Part shown: piece after piece, positions 25,235-38,704 of the stretch | How the letters are laid out: the number at the start of each line of letters is the position of its first letter | Numbering within the stretch: position 1 is the stretch's first letter | From: Callaeas wilsoni | Taxonomy: Eukaryota; Chordata; Aves; Passeriformes; Callaeidae | Reading direction: 5' to 3' | DNA length: 64,000 nt | Assembly: GCA_013398955.1 (NCBI GenBank) | Contig: VWPU01002169.1 | Span: forward strand, 62,001 to 126,000 | Program-made: the position numbers and the translations under genes | The notes under the pieces: model-generated | Told to the model about the DNA's origin: nothing | Database searches by the model: none | The model's input: the letters and a program-made list of their open reading frames with translations, nothing else

Positions 25235-28200
25235 CCAAGAACAGAGCACAAAATAAAAATAAAGGATATATTTCTTGTTTTGTGACCATTGTCACACCCT
25301 CCTGACAGGTCTGACCCCGTGGGTTGTCTGTGCCTTTGTCTTAACTGTGTGGTTTTTCCTAGAGGAGGCTCTCACTGCTTCCCTCCAATTCTTTTTCCCC
25401 CCTACTGTTTTTGTAAAAGTTGTTTCAAAGCAACTTATAATTTTGCCCCCTAAGATTTAATCATTATTTTGTATTTGAAAGCTTTGTCCAAGTATACTTT
25501 GGCTTACTAATAGCAGTCGTGTTCTTCCAGGCAGAACTTGCCAAGGGACTGCAGAATTTTGCAGAAAATTCCCTAATTGCATTAATAATTTTTAACATGT
25601 TACTTTCACCATATTTCAAATCCTTTTGTGCTGTTCATATCTTGTTTTGGAGTAGGAAATGGACTGCCGTACTGATTTCCATATTGCTCTCACTGCACTG
25701 ATTTAAACCTTCCTGGTATTTAGGTGACTTTCCCTTTGTGTTGTATGTAGGAGACATTTGATAGGAGGAAACCTAAGTGGCAAGGTGATGAATTTGTTAT
25801 TCAGTGCATTTTTTCTAGGAAGGAAATTCCTAATCCCTTTTTTTATTTTCTTGACTCTGTTCACTCTGTAGAAATAAGCTTGGTAAAGAAACCAGTGTTG
25901 GACTTTACTGATGGCCCATAACTATATCTGCCCTTCTAAGAGCTGAGCTCCAAATTAGCACTAAACAAGGGACACAAGGATTTCCAAAAGCATTCGGCAT
26001 CCTCAGCTCTATTGAAAATCTGAGCTGGTGCATTTGCAAGTTAAACTTTTTAAATGCTCTATCATTGTTGTCAGCATTTCATTATTCAGTGATGAATTAG
26101 CCAAGTAGAAACATTAACTTTTCTCTGGGATGCAAATCTGCTGTTGCTATTTTTTCCTACTTATTTTTGAGACATTTATTTTTATAAAAAAGCCTGAAGT
26201 GATGATGATGGAAAAACCACTTGCTTTCATTATTTTCTCCTTTTCCCTGGATGAATTCTGCTCTGTAATGTTTGTGAATGAAGCCATTCAAATTTTAATT
26301 CTCTAGCTTGGTGCAGCCTTTCAGGGGGACGGTCTTAACTTGACCATGTATTAATTGCTGGGGAAACCATCCCAAAAATATGCTTTGGCTGTCACTTCAC
26401 CCACCCCCATCTTCCACTCTCCACTGACAATCAGTTTTCCAATGGTATATTACTAATACTCTGAACAGAAATGCCATTATTTATCTAGCAGGCTCTCGTT
26501 GCCTGCTGGTGTCTTGGTTGCATAATTAGACATAACTTTTTTCTTGCAAGTGCCTCCCCAAAAAGTGAATTAGAAAGAAATGGAGTCTAGGAAAGGGAAG
26601 AAATGAAAAGTACTTGACAGTGTTTCTCTGCAGGTTTTTTTTTCCCTAGAAAATAATAAGAAGAGGTGCTGTAGGCTCCCTTCAAAGCAGGGTGACATGC
26701 CTCCTGCCGGGATAGGAGTTTTGTTCCTCACTGGAAGTGCAGAGGTGTCTTTACATGTGTAAAAGATGGACAGCTGCAGGGAAAAGACAAACAGCTCAGC
26801 ACTGTTTAAAGGGGAAAAAATTATAATTTTTTTGTCACTTAAAAGAGGAGATAAGATGCATCTCACCCGTAGGTAAGCAGCAGTAAGCAGTCACAGCTGG
26901 TCACTCATCCCTTGGGGTATTCAAACAGCACACTGGTTCTTAGTCTTAACCGAGAAAGTGCTTCAAGTAAAATTAATAATATGATAATTAATTGTACTGA
27001 CAAAAAAAATCTTCACACAACTCCAGATGTACATACTTAAAAATAATGCTCTCTGCAAATTAAGTTAGCATTGACAGTGCAGTTCTCCAGTACTAGATGG
27101 CAGCATTAAGAGCACTGTAAGAAATTTCCATTTTTTTTCTCTGGTTTTGCTTTGCAATCAATATGAATCAGTGAGAAATATGTTGTTGGAATGTAAAAAA
27201 GCAAAAGTATAATTTCTTATTGATTAGTCTAACATAGCCAGACACAAAAGAAAACAGTGCCTCAAATGCTAAAACAGGGAGGAAAGGAAGTTAAAGAGCA
27301 CAATCAATTTATTGAATTCCCAAAGTTTGTGGCTTGTTTTGAAAAAAATTCACCATGAGTTTCCAGTGATTTGATTAATGAAACTCCTCCTTGATATTCT
27401 CTGGACAGTGTTACAAAGAAGACAGAATTCAGAAGAAAGTGTGCATGGAAAAGCCTGTCTCCCATGCAGATGGGAGATCCCAGTCCTAACTCTGTTAGAT
27501 TGTCTCAGTAAGAGAAGAGTTAAAGGCTAACTGAATTACTCTGTGCAAGAAACTTCTATACAAACTCTTCCAAAAGCTTTTTCCATCAAGATGTACCACC
27601 TAGGTCAATAACTCATTTGATTACTCTGTGTTGCATGCTCTGGGTTACAAAAACCAGTTTAAACTCAAGGAAGTGTCTGCTCTCATCATTCTGTCTCTCC
27701 TGATTCCAGCCTTGAAGCATCACTTTGAATTTTGGGATTTTTTTCAGTACTAGGGCAAAGTTGATCAGGCCTTTAAAACATGTACTTGGAGGTATAAAGA
27801 TACAAATCTGGGTAAATGTGGGGAATTTCCTCTTCCCATTTAACCAAACATTAAGATGCCTCTCTTCTGTTTTCTTTACTGAGGATTAAATTGTGTTTTG
27901 GGGTAGTGCTGTATAAGAAGGCAGAAGTGTTGCATTCTGGCTCCCCACTGCTCCTTGGTGCTGACAGATTGTCATTTTTCACCCTCAGCCAAGCAACGCA
28001 ATGAAGACAAGCTTCAGGATCTTGCATGTTTTATCTCAGTATTTGTGTGTATTTTCACTTGTAAAAACAGTAGAATTTAGTTGTCTGAGTCAGGTTTGTG
28101 TCTGGCTTGTTTTTATTTGAGAGAGCAGTCTCTGCTTATGTGGGGAACAAAATGCAAAAGGAGCCTGTGTTCCTCTGTAGCAGACCTGAAATTCAGTCTT

Positions 28201-31200
28201 ATCTTCCCAAACTTTATGGTTATAGGAATTACTAAAAATCCTGTAGGTACCCTAGGCTTGCTCAAACTGTTGTCACTGTGGTTTTATGGACATCTGATGG
28301 GGTTATAATCTCAAATTCTATTCTGGTGCTTTGATGAGATAGTGTAAATAACATTGTCAACACATTTGGGACAGTGCAACTCTGGAGATTTAATTTTATA
28401 AGAAAGAAATGCTATCCAAAAGAGGAGAATTAATCTGAGGGGCCAGCACTTATGGTAATACATATAGCTTGATGTTGGCAAAGTAAGCTAAGGATTACGG
28501 AATGCATTTGACTTGGCTGTTCTTGGAGATATTCAGTGTTAAATTATCTAAGTGTTAAGATTGTGATCTGGTCTTTTCTTGTTAGAGTGCAGTCTCTAGT
28601 TGGTTTTTTTTACATTTTTAGGGGAAAATATAAAAGCTAAAAAGAGGTATTTAGAGTTGAGAGATGTTTGTCAGCGTATGTCTGTGGAATTGCTACGAAG
28701 AAATGGTAAAAAATCTTCTCAAACCCAGCACTGCTCAACCTCCTCCTCCAGCCCTGCAGAAGACTCAAAGTTCAAATCTTATCAGTGTGATACAGCTTAT
28801 GCTCAGAGCTGCTGAGTTTCATGGCGTGCTTCTGGGAGCATTTGTAAATGAGATGTAGAATCTGTATATTTTTTTCCTTTTTTATAGAATAATTTGCTAA
28901 GTTTACTGGTTTTTCTCCATGTATTGGCTCTGATTCATGTGTGGATTAAGGCTGTGCTGGTTGACTTGCCCTATATCTTTGTCTTCTCAGCTGTGACTGC
29001 AGAAAGTGGCCCTAAGGCACAAGTCCCACAAATGATCAGAAGCCTTGTGTTTGAACTTTCAAATCCTCTCATAATTGGAATTTGTCCCTAATACTGAATG
29101 ACACTGAAAACACCAGAATGTGCGAAAAAAATCTTTGCCATTTTGAAATATCATCATCTGCTCTTTGCTGGAATATCATTTAATTCATCAAATGGCTTCA
29201 TTAATCCAACAGACTCATTCAGAGAGACATTTGATCACATGCATTGAGTCATAATGTCATCCTAACTACTTCTGAAATCATCTGAAAATCTATTCCTATC
29301 ACAGAAGCAGTAACGAGACTGTAAATTTGAAATGAAATAGAAAGACAGATAACTGGATTGATGATTTGTTAATGATGATATTGAACAACTCCCTCACTCT
29401 TGATCCACAACAAAATTTTAGAAAACTGATGTGGGAAGGGTGTCCAAAACTGACAAGGTGCCAACACGGAGCTTGTGTGCAGGGATAATGATACTGCTTG
29501 TAGGGCTCTTAGCAACCATGCCAGGGAGCAAAGCTTTTGGCGCAGCTGGCTGTGGTGGAGATCCATTTGTATTTCTCCCTGCACAGCTTTTGTTAGATGA
29601 GAGGGAGCAATTGTTCCTGACTGTTGCTTTTCAATATGCTGTGCAAGAATTACGAGTGGCAAATCCAGAGCACGTGTTAGTTCAGCCTTTGGTCCTTTGG
29701 GCCAAGCCAGCTCTGTATTTCAGAGCAGCTGCAGCCCAGTGGAGACATGACCCACGGCTGCTTTGTACACTGCTTTTGATATTAATGACAATGGCAGCAT
29801 CAAACTGGCACATGCTGCTGCTTCATCACTTTTGCCCAGGCAGTGGCAGAGGCTGAGCAATGCCTGCCTGTCTCTGTGCTTGGCTGGGGCCAGAAACTGC
29901 TCACAGCACTGGTGTGTGTGGCTGGGACGCTCTGCAGGCCCATCACTACTGCTATTTTCAAGGCTGACAGTAAATAAATTTCTAAATCTCAGTCCAGTGT
30001 GCAGTATTCAAATGTCTGGGAAAAGAGGCCTGATTTTAAGGATTTTTTGGGTACGGTGACTCAGGTAGGCAAACCTGGGCATTGATTGCAGATGTGGGTG
30101 GGTGGCAAGTATCTGACCTGGTATTTCACCACATCTGCCTTCTCCAATAAATGTTATTCCTTGCAGGATGATATTTAGCTTTAAGCACAGGAGGCTGTTG
30201 CCTAGAGCAGCAGATTTCCTGCAGATGAGCAGACAGGACCCCATCCTCTCTCTCCTCCTGGCAATCCATTGCTGTACTTGCTGCTGCTGAGGAGGGCAGG
30301 GGAGCAGCTAATGGCAAGGTGCCCCAAGGGTGGGAGTAATTCCCTGGCACAATAGTCCCAGTAAATCCCTTATTTGGAGAAGGGGAAAGTATCTCCAAAG
30401 ATTTGCTTATGCTTCTCCAAATTCCTGAACTGGCTCTAGTAAATCAGATATGTGGAACTCATTGCTCTGTCTCAAAAATGAGATAACAATCACCTACTAC
30501 AAATGATCACTTTCAATTTCAGATGGCCTAAAGTTCCTTGCACCTCTGGGCATGTGCTAACTAATGCCACTGTTTAGCAGCCCTGTTTGCAATATATATT
30601 TTGTAAATTATTTCTGCCTAAATTTCCCCAAACAAATTTAGTTTGCTGTTTAAATGAGTCTCAGATGCAGTCCCAGGCTTTGCTTTCAACAAGCAGTTGT
30701 CTGAACAAAACATAGTGCTCATAAATATTTGCTGAAAGCAAACAGCTGGGGCAAAATTCTGGGCTTTAAGTGGCTGAAATGGCTCTGAATATATTTATTC
30801 TTTGCTCACTGTGATTATTCATCACTCTTCATCTTAAAAGGAGAATGAAGCTGAAATTACATGCAGTGCTGCTAAGGGAGAAAAACAAAGGCTTTGTTAG
30901 AGAAACTGGATGTTATGTCTTTAGGTCAGATCCCCTTTACTGCTTGTATTTATTTTTTCACTGAAACAGTAATTTCAGGAAATACATCTTGCTCATCCTG
31001 TGTGCAAGCTTGTGGGATTTTATTTTTTTCCTAGTATCATTGTCATAACGATTTGCTAGTGAGCTAATATCAGAATCCATGGACTTTTGATCTTTTATGT
31101 GGAATCTAAGATAAATTGGTATGTTATCACATACCTCTGTCACTGATGTCAGAATCCAGTAGTTGCTAGTCACTAAAGGCTGGCTGGCATTTCCACTGGC

Positions 31201-33584
31201 ATTTCCACAGCTATTCAAGTGCTGTGTCATCAGAAAGGGGACTTTTGCTGAAGTGACAGCTGCTATCCTGCTACATGCAGCTGATCCCATCTTGATTTCC
31301 AGCTTAGTCTGACCCTGCCTATAACAAGATAAGCATTGCCTGGATAATGCAATGGGTAAATGTACAGTGAGGAAACGTTAAATTAAGGATTTGATTTTAG
31401 CCAGCTGCTTTTATTCCCCATATGCCAAAGAATAAGGTTTGCTTTAATTCATGAATTTATAAATTGATCTACCAATTTCTTTTTAAAACACCGTCTGTTT
31501 TCTAGAAGGAAATAGAATATTAACAAGGAGAAATTACTGTGCCGTGAACCATCTAGAATTTCATCAAGAATGCTGTGAAAGCAATCATCTGATGATAAAG
31601 TTTGGGCATTAAATTGCAGAGGGTATGATTTAAAAAACCAGTTGTACTAATATCAAGAGAAATTGCCTAAATGTCAAACCTTTCCAGTGTGTAGCAGATG
31701 CAAGTATGAATGTGCGTTGATGAGTTTCCCAGAGTGCTGGAGAAGGTGGCCTGTTGAAGAGCCTTGGGTTTTCAAAGCCATTATACCACATATTCCCAGT
31801 GCCAGAGCCAATGAACAGCTGACATGGATGGGGGTGCAGTGTGCTCAGTATGAGATGCACGTGATACGAGACATTTTCTAGTTCTTTTGAAGAGGAAGAA
31901 CTCATGGTGGTTAAAGCCAGCCACTGGAAGATTGATTCCTTTGGTCCAAGAGATGGGGAAAATGAAAAAATAATTTGACCAGCTTCAGTCAACACAGTGG
32001 CTGAATGATTTGAATGCATTTCCCCCTAAACTACTTGATTCAGAGGATAGTAAGATTTGACCCAAAAATGTAATCGAAGGTGCAACTTATGGGTTTCAGA
32101 AGCTGTGTGATGCAGGAGTGTCTTTGAATGCAGAGCCCCATGTGTGTATGATGAGGAGTGCTGTGAAGCTGTTTTTCATGGACAACATTTGGAAAATAGA
32201 AACTTGAAAGTGGGGTCTTTTCTTGTCAAGGGGAGCACTGAAACCAGAAGGGTTGAATGTTCCAGGGGCACAGGGCTGAACACGGTATCAACTCCAGAGG
32301 AGCTGAGTGTCAGAGAGCATTTGAAGAAGTGATTGACAAGAACATAAAGTGAATGCCAGAAAAAAACCTCTGGAATGTATGACAACAGGAGTTTCAAGAA
32401 TGCTTGTTCTAGATAACACAGGGTGCTGATAGTGTGGTGAATTGGACCCAAGACCACAGATACTCAGACAGCTAGCTAGGTGTAAAAAAGGAGGAGAGAA
32501 TAGTCAGGGTCTTTTTGGCATGGGGAAGTTACTGATGTCATTCTCAGCATGAGGCATAAGAAGATAAAAGTATTTCCCACAGCCCTCCTAGGACACTGTT
32601 CGTGTGAGGCTCAGATTCCATTTGTCAAGTGCTTTCAACATGGAAAACTCAAAACCAGCTCTTAGTATTAACAGTGTCCTGCATTAATGCTTAACATGAA
32701 AAATAGCATGAAAACTGCTAATAAATGAATACATAGTGAGCGCAATAGTACTAGCTCACAGGTGAATGTACTCTGAAAATCCGAATATTTCCTCCTCTGT
32801 GAGCTGCAGACTCACCTCAGTGTCTGACTGTTCATGGGTTCAGTATGGCTGGGTCTCTGCAATTAGGGGTAACATCTCTTTTGGCTTGCAGCTGGCACTT
32901 AGCTCATTTTTCAGCTGATGATAAAGGAGCCTGTATCCTATGCTCCCGCTGCGGAATTCTGTTGGTGGGGCGGGGAGGAAAATGTAAGGTTGTGACTGAT
33001 GTTGGTTCGTGACACACAGCCTGATTATTATACCCTGTTAAATTGCATGTGAGCTTCCCAGGGTTCTTGGTTTACACTGCTGTAACTAGAACTACTTAGA
33101 GCTTGCTGGGACATACCAGCAAGAACAGCTGTTTAGAAACCTGCCATTATTTTTTCCCAGCTTCACAGAAATTTAGCCTTCCTCTGGCAATGCATTAAAG
33201 CTTACATTTAAATTTAGTATGTACTAATGGCTTTCTGAATCAGGGTCTATTAGGCAGTGTTCATGGCTTGATGCAGCTCTTTTGGAGCAGATGAGCAGAT
33301 GATGTAGAAGATGATTGATAAATAGGTTAAGAAATTTGGAATTGGAGGTGGGAATTCAACAAACACGTTAATGGATTTTATGCTGAACAGTGTCATCGTG
33401 GTATCTATTATACACCAATACATATGATTAATAGGAGCCTGTTAATGAATCAAAGGGGACATCAGAATAAGAGCAAAAAATAACAACATTTTGAGTTTCT
33501 CTGCCAGAAGATATTAATGAAACCTGAAAGGGTTATGAGTTAATACACGAAGCTCTATATTATTTACAGGGAGAGCAGGCAAAC
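25235..33584. other. Non-coding DNA, no gene recognised
   Basis: AT-rich DNA with no recognisable exon, RNA or repeat family on either strand. A 141-codon + strand frame at 29431-29856 has no domain I recognise. A 12-bp unit (CTGGCATTTCCA) is duplicated around 31188-31212. A CTCF-like string at 27090 is listed separately. Confidence 0.55.
27088..27105 (+). promoter_or_regulatory. CTCF-like binding string (weak)
   Basis: The string GTACTAGATGGCAG agrees with about 12 of 14 positions of the commonly used CTCF core (CCASYAGRKGGCAS), with mismatches at the first two C positions. This is a comparison by eye with a consensus recalled from general knowledge. One such match in 64 kb is not significant by itself. 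Confidence 0.25.
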
Positions 33585-33652
33585 ACTGTCTCCATTTTAT
33601 AGATTGGAAATTTGAGAAATAATGGAAAAAATTGTTCTGCCCAAGGTTTTGA
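33585..33652 (-). mobile_element. MIR-like SINE fragment (minus strand)
   Basis: The + strand reads TCTCCATTTTATAGATTGGAA, then a diverged stretch, then TTCTGCCCAAGGTT. This follows, in order and spacing, the antisense of the MIR core: CCCCATTTTACAGATGAGGAA...TTGCCCAAGG. MIR is an ancient tRNA-derived SINE found as decayed copies across amniotes, including birds. The copy is about 65 bp, strongly diverged and truncated at both sides. Confirmation would need a profile search against the MIR consensus. Confidence 0.5.
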
Positions 33653-34984
33653 AACAAACCAAGAAAAATAAGTACTTAATGTCTTGCACCAGGCGTTTGT
33701 TAACTTTGTAATGGTCTGTGAAAAGATGTGAAATGAAATTGCAAAGCAAACACTTCAACTACACATATATAGCAGTGAAAAGCATGAGAACTATATGCCC
33801 ATGCTAAATCTTGGGAGAACTAGAAAAGCAATAACACAACTATCAAACTTTCTTATTGTATCAGCACTAAGCCTAGGATTTATTTATTTTCCAACGTGTC
33901 TTGACTTACTGTGCTACAGCCAGCCCTGTCTTCCCAAGTAATGTGAATGGAAACTTCAGAGCTGATACAGAAATCCACAGCTTTGGGGATTTTAAGGACC
34001 TAAGCATTTTTGCTTGTTCTTGTTCATTTCCCCACCAGCCACTGAAGCTCTGCATCTTGTGAGAGGACTGTGGGAGGCAGAAGGCAAAGTGGTGGGAAAG
34101 GATGCTCATTAGGAAAGGTTGTAACATTCTAGAAACTTTGTGGCTGCATGTGAAACATGGGGAGGTGGGAGGTCTGTACCTGGTCTCTCCAGGAGCAGCT
34201 TCTGCAGCCAGGGGGGAATTCAGATTGTTTCTCTTGAGTTGAGGTAAATCACAATCTCCTGGTGAAAAGGCAAGTCACCCAAGGAGGTTAAATGCAGCCA
34301 AGTGGTTCATGTGCAGTGTGCCTGGGTGTGATGTGCTCCATGCCTTCCCAAAGCAGAAGGACCTGCCCACACCACCAGTTTTCTTCTGTATATGTTGCAG
34401 ATGGGCTGATTGTGTAGTATTTGATTTAACTGGTGGGGATGGCACAGTATGAAGCAAAGACACAGGCAGATACCTGATCCTGCCCCTCCCGTCAGCCTGT
34501 ACAGTGGTTGTGGTTGCTGAACCTTTCCCAGATGCCCTGCAGAGATGGCAAAACCATGTACAATAACTGCCTTTGATCCTTAAAACACCACCTAATTCCA
34601 TTCCAGCAGGAGTGCCGCTGTCATGACTTGACTCGGCCCACATCCAGAGGTTCTGTTTGGTTGAAGATGCCAGAAATTTTAACAGCTGATAGTCCTTTTT
34701 AGTCTCTTGGAATGGAACTGGTGCCCTTACCCAGACAACAGCCACTTGGAATGATTTGACTCAGCAGCCACAGGGAAGCATCAGCATGGAGGGGAGGAAT
34801 AGGGAGCTGATGTATGGAAGAGGAAACGGGAGTAACCATTTCTACCTCACACGAGATTGCTTTTATTGAGTCACAAGAATACTGTTTTCTGATGGTGTGA
34901 GATGTTTCAAATGAAGACTTTCTCCAGATCCTCATGACTGAGCTGATATTTACTGGCAGTGTCAGGGTCTGCTGCCACACAGAG
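33653..34984. other. Non-coding DNA, no gene recognised
   Basis: No recognisable exon or repeat. A 156-codon minus-strand frame at 34275-34745 has no recognisable domain and lies in mixed-composition DNA. It is adjacent to the CpG-enriched patch that follows. Confidence 0.5.
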
Positions 34985-35403
34985 CCGGGCCTGGCGCAGC
35001 CGCTGCCATGAATTTCTGGGGCCTTCTGTTCTCAGGCACCGAGCGTGTTCCAGGCTTTGCTCTGGGCTTGGCTGTAGCCAGTAAATGGAAAAACCACAGT
35101 AGGAGTTTGAGCCGGGAGGGAATCGGGCCCATTTCTAGAGATAACGGGAAGCACTATGGAAAGGGATGGAGAATGGTGTCTGTCAGGGCAGGGCGGTGGC
35201 CCGAAGCAGAGCGGCGCTGTGTGAGGGGCCCCAGGTGTGCTGGAGATGGAGATGGAGGTGGGACATCCCGCCTTGAGCAGCGTTTGGGCAGTGACGAGAG
35301 CCAAGGGCCACCAGAACCTGTGTCCCCTAGAGCCAAGTGGCCTCCGTGCCAAAGGCTCCTGGTCACCGCAGTGGGCGAAGGGCGCACCGCGGTCCCAGCT
35401 CCG
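34985..35403. promoter_or_regulatory. CpG-enriched GC-rich patch (possible small CpG island)
   Basis: By hand count there are 22 CpG dinucleotides in about 420 bp, whereas most surrounding kilobases show only a handful. The patch is GC-rich with strings such as GGGCGG at 35191 and CACCGCGG near 35397. A 151-codon + strand frame starts at 35008 just inside it (after GCCGCTGCC) and runs to 35463, but its product shows no domain I recognise, and minus-strand frames of over 100 codons also span it, as expected of GC-rich DNA. It could be a promoter of an unannotated transcript, a GC-rich repeat relic, or chance. Observed/expected CpG was only roughly estimated, near one half. Confidence 0.3.
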
Positions 35404-36368
35404 GGGCAGGGTTTGCCAGGGGTCCTCCAGTGCTGCCCTTGGTCAGCCACAGGGATGCTCTGAGTGCTCACTGGAACCACTGAGGCAGTGACAAAATTCC
35501 CTTCTGGGAGTGGAATCCCCCCTCAGCCTCTGTTCAGGATCTGGCTCAGCCCTACACACCACATAAAATAACCACAGCTTTTTCTTCTTCTGTTTTTCTG
35601 TTGTGATTCAGACAGAATAATTGATAGAAACTGTTTCTTGTCTCTTGCAACACTTTGAAGCTACACTGTGCTCTGATCTGTGCTCCTTTGGAAGGATAGA
35701 ATTAACTGGAATTCAAACTGTTGATGGCACACGCACGGGCAGGACTGTGAGTTTCTTAGGGGACGAATAATCAATGCCTATATGCCTTATTGTCCTTTAC
35801 AAGCGAAATTCAATCATTTGGCTCATCTGAGTAGTTCTTTTGTGCTGTGCTTGTAACTTAGGTCATTGAAATTTAGGCATGACTGTTACTTGTGTCTTCT
35901 CTGCAATAATTTGCTAGGGCATCACTCAGTCCTTGTGCTCTCTTTAAACTGAAATAGTATTTCTTCTGAAAAAAAAAAAAAAGGTTATAAGTAGATATTC
36001 AGAACTATTAAAGACCTTTTCATTTGTCAAAAAACCCCCAACCTCACAAACAAAAAAACCTCCCTCAAAACAATGTTTATTTTCTATCTGCAGTGTACAT
36101 ATGAACATCCTTAGAGTTCAGACATATGTAGTTTTACCACATGTAAGTTGATTGGATTTACTTGGCATATTAAGTGTCTAGCTGTCCTCTTTTTATAGGT
36201 TTCATATAATAAAGAGATTGTTTCTCCCTTTCCCATATTCCACTATTTTGGGTGGCTGCTTTCATTGGCAGTAGTTTTTAAATTCTATCCTCAAAAAATA
36301 CATACTACTATATATAAAAAGTATTTCTATTTTTCTCATGGCAGCACCAATTGTTTTACATAAAAACC

Positions 36369-36393
36369 TGTGTGTGTGTGTGTTTTTTTTTTT
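36369..36393 (+). repeat. TG microsatellite followed by poly-T
   Basis: About seven TG units run directly into eleven T, a compound simple repeat. It has no coding context. Confidence 0.9.
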
Positions 36394-37382
36394 CTTAACT
36401 TCAAAGTATCTTGCATTCCTTGGGAGATACAAGTAATTACAGTAACGAGTTTTAAATTACTTTTGTATCTGCAAATACTTCCTGAGATGCTCAGATGCAA
36501 GCAAAGAGTCTACAATTAAACTAGGTAGTCATTTACTTTCTATTAATTAGATATATTCCAAATATCCTTTCCATTTTTGTATATATTTTCCCATTTAAAT
36601 ACTTAATCTAGTTGATCTGTCATTGGAAATGCTTCTCTTTTGTACATGGATAATGAAAAGTATGTCATCACCACATTCTTGTTTATTTAGTTACTGTCTC
36701 TGAAAGTCTGCTCCCTACTTTACATCCCCTCCTCTACCCAGTGGAGTAAATTACAGGTTCCCTCTTGGAGTACAAATTTGTGTGGGCCAGGTGATAGAAG
36801 GAAAGGAAACAGTTTTCATAAGAATAACACCCAGTTCTAAATTTTTATGCAATAAATTTTAATAACACCAAAGTAACTTTAGATATGAAATAAAATTCAT
36901 ATTAAATTTTTAGGCAATAAATCTTGAGAGTAACAAGATAAAATTCAAGTTCAGGTCGTGTAGGAGCCTCAAGGCATATGGGAAGCCTTACAAATATCTG
37001 CTGCAGGATGTCCTGGTAAGGGCCGCTTGTTCAACTCACCCTTTGGAAACAGAGCAGGTATTTTTCCAGTGAATGAAAAAATACCAGTCTTTGTTCTGCC
37101 CTCATCTTGAACTGTACAAATGTGTTTGCAGAGGATTGTGCTGGATGCTTTAAGTCTGTTCTGCTTTTTCTCTAAGGTGATCAGAAATAGCATTAAGGCC
37201 ACTGAACACATTTTCACAACACAGATCATGTAGTTCCTATAAATCAGTACTCAGTTTCTGTATTCTCTTAGTTTATATGTTGTTGGGTTTTTTCTTTAAT
37301 GAAACTGCTACAATTTAGGCTCTTTCCTGTTATTTAATACCTGTCATTTAAATAAATTATTTTAGAATATCTGTTTCTAGAA

Positions 37383-37402
37383 TATCTATCTATCTATCTA
37401 TC
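37383..37402 (+). repeat. TATC tetranucleotide microsatellite
   Basis: About five TATC/ATCT units in a row. The flank carries a duplicated TAGAATATCT string about 16 bp apart. The number of units may vary between individuals. Confidence 0.9.
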
Positions 37403-38658
37403 CATCATAACTATTTCTGTTTTTAAATAAATGGTAACTTGCAAGTGCCACCAGTCCCCAGCATAAATTCTCCTTAGTCATGCTGCTGCATTTCAGTCTC
37501 GGCTGTTTGAAAGAAGCCAGTGCAATCAGAAATACTAAATTGCTAGGATTATAACAAAAGTGAAAAAATGCTTTGAGTATTTGTCCAACATAAAACTGTT
37601 AAGGTATGTTGTATTATTATTGCATAATATACCCATATTTAAGCTTCCTGAAATGAGTACTTAAACCAGAATTTTTCTTTCCAATATGAAATAGTCTGAG
37701 GAAAATGGCCTGGTAAGGTTAGATAATATATCCTAGTCATAGAACTTAAGCCAAATAGGCTTTATCAAAATATAAATGTAAATGATGAAGTATAAACTGG
37801 AAGAAAACTATTTTGCTTGAATGATTGGAGCCTATATAAGAGAAGAAAGCAGGAAAGATTTGTTTCATGGGATTGATTTGAAACAACATAAAGCAAGCTA
37901 AAATTTCTGGGTTACAAGCACATAGGGAGATCTTGGGACTGTGGAAAGCTGAAGATGCAACCTTGTGTGTGTAATACAGTACTTATAATTCATGTGAAAA
38001 TGGTTTGCATCCCCTTTACCTGCCCTTGTTATACAAGTAAGATAAAAATAAATTGTGCATGGCTTAAACTCTTCATTGTCAGGATAAACATTTATTGGAG
38101 CTGTTTAAAGCTCCAATCTAAAAGTATATTGTCATGGGGCTTGAGCATAAATTGGCAAAATCTGTTTATATGATTAAATTATAAGCCTAAAACTGCCTCA
38201 TAAATAGAATGCCTTGTGAAGGAAGCCAGTAAGAATGAAAATAGTTTGTTTTATATTAAAGATATAATAGATAAGAAGCTATAGATCTCTGAGTAGAGAG
38301 CACAGAAGCTAAATCACAGTGATTAGTTTTGTATTGGAACACACACCACATGGTATTATGCACAATCCTTAAGAGCACCGTCCTTCTACAAAAAGGCAAG
38401 AATTTTAATATAGTTTTTAGTTACTAATGCTCCAAATAGAGCTTATTATTAGCTGCTGCAAATTGGCAATATGTGTCAGTGTGCAGTGGCCCTGGGAGTT
38501 AAGCTGTGCAAGGATTTGTCCTGTGCATCTCTGGTACCTGCAGTATCCATGGGCTGGTCCTTTATCAGCTCACAAACTGAAGCTCTGAAGAAGCTCAAAT
38601 TACTCTTTTGAACAGAGTGTCTTGCAGAAAATGCCTTACTTGTGAGCTTTAGTGGCTT

Positions 38659-38704
38659 TGGTTTTTTGTTTGTTTGGGGGGTTTGCGTGGGTTTTTTGTG
38701 TGTG
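38659..38704 (+). repeat. G/T-rich low-complexity tract
   Basis: Alternating T runs and G runs (including GGGGGG and GGG followed by six T) with a short TGTG tail. It is similar in style to the tract at 5519-5565. Confidence 0.6.
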
